Below are positions 1 to 16,087 of a DNA stretch of 64,000 nt, piece after piece; positions within the stretch are counted from its first letter, which is position 1; the number at the start of each line of letters is the position of its first letter. Origin of the DNA: Doris montereyensis (lineage: Eukaryota; Mollusca; Gastropoda; Nudibranchia; Dorididae); the NCBI GenBank assembly GCA_037039925.1, contig JAXRKP010001652.1, positions 40,234 to 104,233 of the forward strand, written 5' to 3'. Both the position numbers and the translations under genes were made by a program. The notes under the pieces are model-generated. The model searched no databases. It was not told where the DNA came from and saw nothing but the letters and a program-made list of their open reading frames with translations.

Positions 1-780
1 TCTAACAGATCCAATGTATAGGTTCGGGTTTGTTCGGTTTTAAAGTGTTTTAGCTTTGAAGTAGGGTGCCTCACTTTTTACTTCAGTTATGGACACTCAC
101 TTAAGACCCTTTTGTTAACCCAAGTAGAGTTTGCGGTGTTACTGGAAGTGACCTTCTGACAGTTAGGGGTTGCCCCAACCATTTGCATGAAAAACATGCT
201 CTCTAAGACAGTAGAGAGGGCACGACCATTCTTACGCAGCCTAGGGCTAAGGAAAGCAGGGCTGGTCATGTGTGAACTTATTGCTTTTTGTATGCTAACC
301 ATAATCTAGTCTAAATTAGTCGGAGGGATGGTTCACCAATTTAGTTTACAAAGCACGTTTGGATACTTTTACGGGGGGGGGGGGGGGGAATCAGGCGACA
401 GCCAGAAGTTGCATACAAGGATATCGTCATCATGGGTGCCGCTAGTCCGGTTCAAACCGGAATTTCGTTTTCACAGATTCTGTCCCAAAAAATCCGGTTT
501 GCCGATGTTCTTAAAAAGTCGAATCTCGAAATCTCGATCGCGAGAATTGAAATAAAAATAGGCCTAATGCGCATGTCAATAAAACCAACACTTCCCATTC
601 TATTTTAAGCATACACGCACATGTTTACTGTTTACATACACATCGATCTAGAATCTAGGCATACCACTGTTGAGTCGTACTATTTCCATTCCTTTTCTTC
701 ATTCACGTCGTCGGTTGTTTTTGTGAAACTTAGATCTAGATATCTAGAATACGTGGATATTTTATGTTAATAATTTGTGC
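1..780. other. non-coding stretch with a G16 run and AGATCT/TCTAGA palindromes
   Basis: No coding region is supported here. A G16 homopolymer lies at 373-388. Several TCTAGA/AGATCT-type palindromes occur between about 645 and 750. The short open frames have no recognisable composition or motif. Confidence 0.5.
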
Positions 781-782
781 AA

Positions 783-1800
783 AATGAAGTTCTTGGAGCC
801 CAGTGACGCTAGCTTTGTCCAGAATTGGATAAAAACAAGTGGAGATGGCAGTGGTTGGATGAGGGAAATGATGACGGAGTGACATTCCGTGTATGGTGTC
901 GTAAGATCGATGCACCGGGATCGTGTTTCTGCATTGTTTGTAACCGGATTTTGATTTACGGTAGTGCCTGAAAGAAAGCTCTGAAAGCACATTCATGCTG
1001 GCACCCATGACCGTCATAGAAAGTCAAGGGATGGAGTGTAGGAGTAGTGTATTGAGTCAGCCTTGTGAAGGAGTACTGCAGAAGGGAACAGTCATGGGGA
1101 CATAATGAAAAGTTTATTTTTAAGAGGTCAGATACAAAATGTTTCTGCATTGTTTGTAACCGGTTTTGATTTACAGTAATGCCTGAAAGAAAGCTCTGAA
1201 AGCACATTCAAATGATAGTCAACATAAAAAGGCTTCGAAAATGTGTGCAAAAGTGTTATTCCTTGCCAGGTGATAGTGATACGGATTCTCCGTGTAAATC
1301 TAGTGGATTAGGATTCAATCGGAAGTTGAGTGTGGAGGGCAGGATGCAAGATGTTAAAGCTAGGGTTGGTTGTTTTCTTGCTGAGCATTGCCTGCCTTAT
1401 TCTATTTCATCCCGTATTTTAGACTTGTGTAAGAAGTTAAGTGAAGACAGTGAGGTATTGTCTGCCACATCTATGGCACGCACATCTGCCACCTACACAA
1501 TGACACATGGCATAGCTGAACACATGAAGGTGGAATTAAGTGAAAACTTGAAGGGATTTTTTTCTATCAATGCAGATGAAACCACCAACAATGCTGGCAA
1601 TAAAGTTTTAAATGTGTTATGCCAATATTTCAATGATGATCAAGAGATAGTTGTTGCGGAGTTGTTAGGTTCAAGAATAGTGAATTTGGCAACTGCTGAA
1701 AACATTTTAGAGGCTGTGAAGGACATGTTTGAGAACAGGTGTAGATGTAAGTCAAGTAGTTTCCGCCACAATGGACAATTGTAATGTGATGTTATGGTTG
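783..1800 (+). pseudogene. hAT-like DNA transposon transposase, broken
   Basis: A frame from about 860 reads a BED/ZMYM-like finger. It has Phe-Cys-x2-Cys followed by a Tyr-Gly-Ser stretch and a downstream His, which I associate with the N-terminus of hAT-type transposases. An in-frame TGA at about 968-970 interrupts it. The main open segment, 1212-1784 (190 residues), has the hAT-like order: a start resembling 'AEHCLPYSIS', a Met-x-Arg-Thr-(S/T)-A-x-Y block, then an 'FSINADETTNN' stretch resembling the Ser/Asn-x-D-E-x-T motif. At about 1738 the frame shifts: the next frame continues with 'SATMDNCNVM', typical of the following block. No terminal inverted repeats were seen, so this is a decayed internal fragment. 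An alternative is a domesticated hAT-derived gene, but the stop, frameshift and internal duplications argue against it. Confidence 0.6.
924..1211 (+). repeat. internal direct duplication within the hAT-like relic
   Basis: The block at 924-995, starting GTTTCTGCATTG, is repeated almost exactly at 1141-1211. Both copies end with the same CTGAAAGCACATTCA string. The duplicated block carries the finger region of the transposase. Confidence 0.75.
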
Positions 1801-2140
1801 AGTGACTGTATCCCAATGAAGTCTAATACTGTGCAGAAAAAAAAACATGAACCGCAAGAAAAAGCACTAAAATCAATAGAGCATACTGTCAGTTGAACCA
1901 AACAAGGAAGGAAAAATCTAAACGCATGAGAAATTTTACATTGTACAATGTTGTGCGATTGGGAGAATTTTCAGGTTTGGCAAAATTTAAATTTTAAAAT
2001 TCAGGTCTCAGTAATCTTGGGTGCTGGCACCATGATCGTCATAGAAAGTCAAGGGATGGAGGCGCAGGAGTAGTGTATTGAGTCAGCCTTGTGAAGGAGT
2101 ACTGCAGAGGGAACAGTCATGGGGACATAATGAAAAGTTT
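996..2140 (+). repeat. second duplicated block flanking the hAT-like ORF
   Basis: About 120 bp at 996-1115 (beginning TGCTGGCACC, ending GACATAATGAAAAGTTT) recurs at 2022-2140 with a few differences. The two copies bracket the transposase-like open frame, so the relic is a mosaic of duplicated pieces. Confidence 0.7.
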
Positions 2141-2590
2141 TTTTTTAGTTTTTGGTTGAGTGGCCAACACTTTGTCGCTGGACTGCTGAGTCCTCCTGGG
2201 TCAATGCACAAATGAACGTGAAGAGAATTGATGGAAAGCAAAACTGAAGATGTTGGAGGCTCACTTTTATCAGTCAGTTGATGTAGGTTAATCGGCCAAT
2301 ATCTTTCCCACTCTTATTTATTTTTCTTCAATAATCTTGCGCAATGATTCCTTTCGGCTATATATAACTTTCGTCAAAGTTAATGGGCAGATTTACAGGC
2401 TTTGATTTTACTTTGTACAGATTTACGAATGATTTTACACATCTTTTTCCCCATAACATGCATTGTTCATGTTGGTTGTGTGGCAGGTTTGTGCACAGTG
2501 AAATAGTTTGATCGCTTGACGCATACAAAATATTGTGCGTTTGCATATCGCCTAAGAAGAAGAATCAGCGATATTTTTAGGTGCATAATA
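2141..2590. other. upstream region of RPS27A
   Basis: No gene is seen. Positions about 2155-2205 resemble the terminal part of the tRNA-derived SINE found at 61.8-62.1 kb. A TATA-like string (CTATATATAAC) is at about 2357, but it lies well upstream of the favoured start site. Confidence 0.35.
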
Positions 2591-2596
2591 GAACTC

Positions 2597-2627
2597 TTCT
2601 TTTCTTGTTTTTAAAATTATACAGTAT
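2597..2627 (+). promoter_or_regulatory. candidate TCT initiator / 5' TOP and short non-coding first exon of RPS27A
   Basis: The pyrimidine run starting at 2594 contains TTCTTTTC at 2597-2604. This fits the TCT initiator consensus YYC(+1)TTTYY of metazoan ribosomal protein genes and would give a 5' TOP mRNA start at C2599. A strong donor, GTAAGA, follows at 2628, and an acceptor AG lies at 2743-2744, just upstream of the coding start at 2753. That gives a non-coding first exon of roughly 30 nt and an intron of about 117 nt, the usual ribosomal protein gene layout. No transcript evidence is available. Confidence 0.4.
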
Positions 2628-2752
2628 GTAAGATAACAGACTCACACATATTTGCCCTACACAAACTGTTTCCTTTTAGAATTTTAATGTCTGACGTTTT
2701 GGTAAGTTGGAAATTGACCAAATCTATTCTTTATTGTTTTTCAGGTGGCAAA

Positions 2753-8738
<5,986 letters not shown>

Positions 8739-8743
8739 TTAAA

Positions 8744-8749
8744 AATAAA
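8744..8749 (+). terminator. poly(A) signal of RPS27A
   Basis: AATAAA lies 6 bases after the stop codon and is followed by T/GT-rich sequence from about 8764. The 3' UTR is therefore very short, as is common for ribosomal protein genes. Confidence 0.7.
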
Positions 8750-11700
8750 GTTCATAAAATTATTGATTTGTCTGTTTTCCTTTTGTTTGATACTATTTTC
8801 AAGTTTGACATGAATTATTGGCGAGTGTTTGTAATTGTCCTTTCAATCTTTCCCATCTGTCTTCGTCTTGCTGTTTCCCTTTTATGTATTCACTTTGCAG
8901 TCACTACACAATATGGATGGGATACAATGCGTGTTTGTATACAAAGTTTTCCTATGGTGAACTTACTCAATGTAGAAAGATACCATGGAGAAGAAGTGAT
9001 GATAAAAGTATGTGCTGGTGCCACTGCACATTGCTGTCCATCATGTACTTTTTGTTCAGAATTAGATTGCTTTTGGAAAAATAACATCCTTTCACACTAA
9101 AGGAGATGAAGCTTGATTTTAGACATAATAATTTAGTCATACATACACAGGAAGGTAGAATGGGAACTGATAAAGAAAGTGAGAATGATGAAGTAGAGAT
9201 CACTGGGGCTGCTCTCGAACTCTCGCTAAATCCAAGTTCTCACTATTTCTGAGATGTCTTGAAGTAGCAATGTACATATATACACTGTTTATGAAACTCA
9301 TGTCAATGAAGGAGACTGGCGATATATTATATTGGCTACTTCCTTTGATAGGTACACTGATAAGTGTGAAAGGACAGAATAAAAGTCACAATGTGAACAG
9401 TAGGATAGCAATCAACTAAAAGACCTAGTCTTTCATCTGTCTATGATTGTGCGCGCACGTCTTGCTGATCATCTGTATTTGTTACGTTTCTTTTTTAAAT
9501 GTCACACCATTTTATTTTATTTCTTTATTTAAATTCTCGGTCGTGTAATTGGCACACGCTAAAACCTACTTCCCTTCATTTTTCATTCCTTTCTCCATGC
9601 TGTCATCACTGAGCACTTACCAACTACATTCTGATCCAGACGACATGAAAATGAGAGCAATGTTATTCTGTTAGTTAGTCTAAGACAGCCTCCCTCACCA
9701 ATACTTAATACACTATCATTATCAGTGCCAGCATCTTTGTGCAGTGCTACAAACTACAATGTTCTACATGTAATAGCGACAGACTATGCTGTATGTAGTA
9801 TGATGACTAGGTCTAGTCATTTTTGTCACCACATGTGTGGTTCTTTTATTTTTACCAGATTTTAATTCTTTATATAATTTGCTTCTATAGTATATTCTTA
9901 TTTCTTTTACACTAAATTACACTAACTAACAATAGACTTAGATGAGAAGTGGAATCCCAGTTAGTTATCTTTTTTATCTCACTATCCACGAGGGATTTTA
10001 TTAACTAAAGTTGAAACAGATTTGGAGTAATCGTGCTATTTCTAAGTTTTCATTATTTTCGAGTTCCATTGGTACAGTAGTGATTTTTTGACTAAATGCA
10101 GGGTCTCAACTGCAACTACAGGTATCATCTTCTCCATGATACTGACTGGTCCGTTATTGATTTTTTTGTTTCCCTCATATTCCATACATTAATGTTATCT
10201 CATCTCTAATTGAATAGGGCTTTAAATCTATGCCCGTCAACAATGTGCCAATAGTGTCATGCATTGCAACCATCCTTCATTACATATCCATTGTATTTTG
10301 TATTGTAATTAATGTAATGTGAAAAAGATTACCACCCACTGTATTGCACAGCCTTTGTCCTATTGGATCACTGGTTTGTCAGTAGAGAATTACTATCAAT
10401 TAGAATTGAAGGACTCTGCCCATGAATCTTTCTTAATAATATCGTAAATGGCATGAAATCACCTGGCATTTTTTATAGTTTCTTTCTCCCGCGTCTGGCA
10501 TTGGTCGTATCCATTGTACCTTCATGTCTTTGTGACGAGCAATGGTCAACCACAAACCAATTTAAATAAAATGGGGCTTCAAAATACGGTGTGTATGAAA
10601 TCTCAAACAAAGGAGGTAAATGTTAAATATGCACCATACTTGATGAATTCACCTGCTGATCTCATCTCCCCCAAATTGTTGCCCCTGTCCTGTTTTTCGT
10701 CCAAATGCTTGTTTTCTCTGCTCCACAAGCACCAGGCATATAGGCACTAATGTATTTGAAATTTGGCTGTAAAACAGGGATTGACTTCTGATTGAGCGTT
10801 CTTCAAATTATGATTATGAATCAAGTTCAATAACTATGATTATGGGTTTTTGGACTGAATATATGTACTGGGATTGGGATTGTTTTTCAGTAATTTCAGT
10901 GTCATATATTCAAAAGCAATCTAGGAAATACCTGGATTGGCGAGTTTGGGACCAAAAATGTTGACTTTCTGTTCTTTGCATATATTCAGTTTGTGGTAGA
11001 ACAATCATTTGTCTACAGCGACAAGTTTCAAGTTTACGGTAAAGAAATGTCCATATGACGTATTATTTTTTTTTGTTACAAAATACATTGTAGTTGTAGG
11101 CAACCGAGGAAAGGTAAAACTAGTTTTAAATTTTGACGTCAATTACCAACATTGGCTCTAAAAACCTGTATAATGTGACAGCTAATAGTTAATAGCCAAA
11201 TCAAGCAACATGGTCCCTGAGATTGCACCAAATGGTGGATGGGGAAAATTCCAATTAAACAAAGCAACGTGGTACATGTGTTGGGCTGGCAGTCAAAAAA
11301 GACGCGTGCGAGTACGTAACACAACAGTTAACAGGAGAGCAAGAGTTGCCGATCAGTGTTTTGTAATGTAAACATGCGCACAGTATAGGAATAGAGGACG
11401 ATGAAAGGAGGTCCTGTGTGCAGATCACAGCACTTTATATTATGCACATTAAACCCTTGGCTGTTTACAGGGCAGTCGAGGCAAAATTAAGAATCTCGCC
11501 AAAACCCCAGAGATCACCTTAGGTGTGAAGTGTGAATGGAATGTTGGTAACTTAAAATCAAATTTTCGAAATAGTCGCATGTTTTCTCTTGTGTGTCTGT
11601 GATATTAAAAGTGACCATAAAAAACGGAACCCCTAGTCTAAATTTCACAAAATGAGTCGTTTTTTTATCAGATATATATATAGATCTAGGTTAACCTAAG

Positions 11701-11800
11701 TTTTAAAGTTATTGGATTTGTGTAACTCAAAGAGTCAAAACTATACATGTGTCGTGTGTTATTTTCAACATGGACCCCAAAACATGTTTCAGGGCAGAAT
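8750..11800. other. intergenic stretch without supported genes
   Basis: Nothing coding is supported. At 9147-9184 about 38 bp match the extreme 3' end of the RTE-like LINE (GAAGGTAGAATGGGAACTGA followed by TAAAGAAAG), either a tiny truncated copy or a SINE tail. The rest is AT-rich unique-looking sequence. Confidence 0.4.
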
Positions 11801-11810
11801 CCTTTGTGCA

Positions 11811-12032
11811 TGGGCACCAGAATTGAACCCTTGTGACTTTTTTCTGGGAGACTGGGAGTAACGTAAGGACCATTGCCGCAGAGACAATCCCCAAACAATC
11901 GACGACCTAAAAGTGTGTGTACAGAGAACGACGGATTTAATACCAAATGTCAGATTGTCACATACAGAGATGTTCGAACACTTCAAAACCTGGCTCACCC
12001 TTGCTTTGCGTAGGCAAGGTGGCCACTTTTGA
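11811..12032 (+). pseudogene. Tc1/mariner-like transposase, C-terminal fragment
   Basis: The frame reads 'WAPELNPCDFFLGDWE', then a TAA stop at 11859-11861, then 'NPQTIDDLK' and a C-terminal helix region ending at TGA 12030-12032. The Asn-Pro-x-Asp-Phe-Phe block matches the segment holding the third catalytic Asp of DDE transposases of the IS630/Tc1/mariner group. Only the C-terminus is seen. The N-terminal helix-turn-helix and first two Asp motifs were not found, so it is dead. Confidence 0.6.
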
Positions 12033-14229
12033 ACATGTCCTTTAAAATAATGTAAAAAACCTGTTGGTTTTGTAGCTGTACATAAGATAGTTTTTGATAA
12101 CAATAACATTGCTTTTATCGGGTCATTGCGTTCACTTTTAACGGGTTTACTTACCAACTGTTGCCCTCTGAAACACTAATATTAATTTGAAACCGCACCT
12201 TCAGTTTTCCTTCACTAGCGATTGCCAGTTTTGACTCCTTTTTTCAAAGTTGATTAATAATAATAATACTTTTTTCATCTAAAGAAGGAAATTACATTCT
12301 GTTCCTCATAAATAAGTTTAAAAATCATAATACATACTCATTATTAAAATTGCTAAACATTAATGCAGTAATACTATATAATAGAGTATTAAGTAGTATT
12401 AGTATGACAAATACATCACAGAAATGCGTAAGATATACCTCATTCAAGCCCCTCCCCCCCCCACACACACACACACACAATCGACCCCCACACACGCCCT
12501 CGGCCAAAGCTCATTCATCCATGCTTATCCCCCACGTCCATTTGTTTTGATAAATACATCACGTTGATATTGACTCATTGAGTGTAAATGTCAAATTTTG
12601 ACACAAAAATATCCAATTCCCAGGTATTCCAGTCTATGATCTTAGTTTTATTGTCAATGAAGAATTTTTCGTTTAATTCCCAACCGGTATAAAATTTTCT
12701 CCACAAACCATGAAGGGGAATATGAAATATAGTAATGAAAGAAGACGATATTACAGATAACTTTTGTTTCTATTACCACTACGTCTAGTCTATGTCTCTT
12801 TGTTGCTGATGAAGGTTGGGTGCACCAGAAAATTGTTCTGTTCTGTTCCCGTTTCTATCTTTATTAGTATTAGTATTAGACCCTTCATCATTACTATTCC
12901 ATATTCCTTTTCATTGGTTATCGGCCTACCCTTTTTATCACTTTATATTAACAGTGACATTTTAGTTCAACATTGAGATTCCTTTTTCTTTTTATCACTC
13001 TATAAACCATGACATTTTAATTCAAACCTTGAGGTGATTCTGTTGTTATCACTCTGAAACATCTCAAGTTTTGAATTAAAATGTCATGGTCATTTACTAA
13101 ATTCACAACTAAGGTTTAAAACTTCAGTATGATTTTTTGTTGTTGAAATAGACAATTTTAACCACTAGACTACTGTAAGTCCTTCCCGCTACCACTGAAA
13201 TCAGCATGTCTAAATTAGCTGAATAAAATATTTAATTTATTTGATTATGGTTGCCATGGGAATGCCACCATCTTGATTTTCATCGCGAAAATACCAACAA
13301 TTTCAATTCAAATAGGCTTTTTCGGTTTCAAACAAACTTGTCTGTAACTTTGCATTTGCACACACGTTTTTCGGTTCAATATCTAGCCGCACACAAGCGA
13401 TTTTTGATAAATTAAACGGTTTTGATTTTATGAATTTTTTAAAATGCATATATATGATATAGCAACTTCCAGTTTTTTGCAAATAGTATTTTTGCAATAA
13501 TTTGAAGAGATATCGAAATTCGCTACTGGATAAAATTTTGGATTGCTTCATAGATGCTATATACTATATACCAAAATTGAGGGCAATCGGACAATAAATT
13601 TAAAAAGTAGATCGCAAATCACTGTCAAAAATCAAAGAGTAATATTTTGAGAAAATCGCATTTAAAACTATTAATTCCTTTATTTGAATGTTTTTTTCGC
13701 ATGTAAACCTAAAAATAATAATATAATAATATTATTAATAATAATACTTTGAAATGTCATACAATCTTGAGAGGCTCTCAAAAATTTCTTAGCGACCCCA
13801 TTCCAACTGCTCCGAGTTCCTTATATTCATCATGTCGGATTGCACTTTTCTTATAACAGGTGCGCGGAATATCTCTTGTAATTTGCTCCAATCTTAGCTA
13901 ATATTGGAAATAATTTGTCAAAAGAAGATTGTTCGGATAGAGTACTTTGTGATGGTTAAAAATGGAGTTTTAGCTGTTTCTCACTGTTAGTGAAAAGATT
14001 CATAAATCAAGATTTTTACAAGTGTTTTGTGTCTTTATGGTATATCTTCTTAAGCATTACGTTGCACGTTTTCATCACAAATACTTCAAATAGTCATTCA
14101 GTCTTGAATTTGTTATCATGGATATCTACAATCATGGCAATCTGGCTTCGCCATTTGCTATTTTTATTTCTTCTTTACCTTTGGATTTTTTATCACCTCG
14201 GACATGAATCCGTATTCCTACAAAACTGA
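12033..14229. other. intergenic stretch with simple repeats and dispersed-repeat sequence
   Basis: No gene is supported. There is a short (CA)n at about 12461-12479. The segment 13245-13640 begins with GGTTGCCATGGGAATGCC and resembles, in opposite orientation, the CCATGGCAACC end of the repeat at 54.2-55.2 kb. Confidence 0.4.
13007..13089. repeat. 27-bp near-perfect hairpin
   Basis: Positions 13007-13033 and 13063-13089 are inverted repeats with 26 of 27 positions paired around a 29-nt loop. Each arm includes the string TTCAA/TTGAA with ACATTTTA/TAAAATGT. A third partial copy of the arm lies just upstream at about 12953-12976. This is probably the remnant of a small inverted-repeat element. 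Confidence 0.75.
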
Positions 14230-15960
14230 AAAAAAAGATAAGAGGGGCGAGCGACGTAAACAGCACAACATTCCTGTCCTGGTCAACAATCGGTCGTGTT
14301 GCCGTCAACACCGCCCACGCCCCCCCTCTGACACTGACTTACATTAAATTAAATTTAAATGCGACGACCTGTCTTCACACTTTGAAGACATAGCACACAA
14401 GACACTGTATTATTACCCTTGTTAATGCTCGATCGGTGTGTAACATAATCAAAGAAGTTGTCATATTTGTGAATATGTTGTTGACAAAGACATTGACATT
14501 ATGTTCATCACTAAGTCGTGGTTGAATTAAAGAATGAAGTAAATATATAAATCAACTTGTCCCTCGAAGTTATTCTTACCTAAAGAAAGACAGACCTGAG
14601 GGCCGAGGTGGTGGAATTATTGTTATCTTCAAGACAAATCTGACAATAAAACTGATGATAACACCCAAGACTTTAACATTTGAACATCTATAATGTCAAC
14701 TCATTTTTTATAACGCCTCTACTTCTTTCATCAATATCTACCGTCCGTCAGCTTCAAAAAGGAAGAAATCATCTTTGTCAATTTATCGATAAATTTGAAT
14801 CACTCACTCATACTTCAAAGACCTTCAAAAATGCAACAAACAATTATCCTTGGTGACTTTAATATTCATATTCATATGGACAATGAAATATTCAAAGACA
14901 TGATACAATCCATAAATGTTATACAACAGGCAGATGTGCCAACTCACGAACATGGCCACATTTTTAGATTTAGTCTCGACAATGACACATTCTGTGTACA
15001 AATCGATCGATGACATAAGGGTGGAATCGAATCACTTTTCGGACCACCACACAGTGCTATTCAATCTTGACTGTCAAAAACCAAAACTTCAACGGAAGAA
15101 ACTCAAATACCGCAATATAAAGAACATAGATATGAGTAAGATGAGACATGATATTTCGGAAGCAAAGATCGTTGAAAGGGTAGACAAACAAAACACTGTT
15201 GAGAACAATGAGGCTATCAAAAACGTACTCAACAATCATGCTCCTATAAAAAAATAACTATGGTCACAATGCGTCCATATACACATTGGTTTACAGATGA
15301 TATCAGGCAAGCTAAAACAAAAAGTCATAATGTTGAAAACACTTGGTGAAAATCAAAGTTACAAATACATAAAGACATCTACAAAGCTATTCGAAATGAT
15401 AAAAAATCGGACCATAAAAGAAGCCAAGAAAGTGTTTATTCGAAAATACATCAGCTAAAACAAAGGAAATTCAAAGATGTGTTTAATAGTAATAGTTTAA
15501 AATCATGGATGGGCTTCTTAGGAATAATAGTTTTGCTAACACGATGCCAACGCACAACGATAAGAACGACCTTGTAGAGAGGTTTGGAAACTTTTTTTTT
15601 TTAGTGAACTTGATGACCATATCTCACCACAATATGGAGATATAAGACAACATATGACAAAATTCTTGAATGAAATTAAACCTGCCACTGAAGACGAAGT
15701 TGAAGCGTTAATAAAACAAGCCCCAAACAAATCGTGCGATCTAGATGATGCTCCAACTTGGCTAATAAAATGTTGCCTATGTGAAGTAATCAAATCAATC
15801 ACAATAATCACATCAATAGTAAATTGCTCAACATCCAACAATTCCTAAAAACTTTCGCCTAATCTCTAACGGGAACTTAATCTCTAAAGTTGTTAAAAAG
15901 ATTATGGTGAAAAGGCTGAAAGAACACATCTTTTCTCCATACCCAAAACACGTAGTAGAA
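14230..15960 (+). pseudogene. CR1/L2-like LINE, 5' half (endonuclease and start of RT), degenerate
   Basis: Broken frames on + show the order expected for a CR1/L2-type ORF2. From about 14425 there is an 'NARSV' start, followed by 'DIDIMFITKSWL' in a shifted frame. The endonuclease motif 'ILGDFNIH' begins at about 14840, and the 'SDHHTVLF' motif at about 15042. The start of the RT domain includes 'KSCDLDDAPTWLIK' (about 15730-15775) and 'KNFRLISNGNLISKV' (about 15848-15893). It breaks off at about 15960, just where its continuation would be the segment found at 23.18 kb. Multiple stops and shifts mean it is inactive. Confidence 0.7.
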
Positions 15961-15970
15961 GCGGTCGACT

Positions 15971-16011
15971 TATAAATTTAAAATCTCGCGCTGAGAGATA
16001 TTTTAAATTTA
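15971..16011. repeat. short AT-rich hairpin beside the LINE insertion point
   Basis: TAAATTTAAAATCTC and GAGAGATATTTTAAATTTA face each other around a short GCGCT loop. It lies in the 15961-16085 stretch between the interrupted CR1/L2-like element and the RTE-like arm, and its origin is unclear. Confidence 0.5.
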
Positions 16012-16087
16012 GATCTTTTCTTCCAAGCGTCATATTATATGAAAGTTTGACCATACCTTACTTTGAAAGCACAATGACGTTTTCCTC

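Noticed and set aside
9795..9860. Possible fourth C/D snoRNA (TATGATGACT)
   Set aside because: A box C-like string is present, but there is no guide match, no CTGA at suitable distance and no terminal stem.
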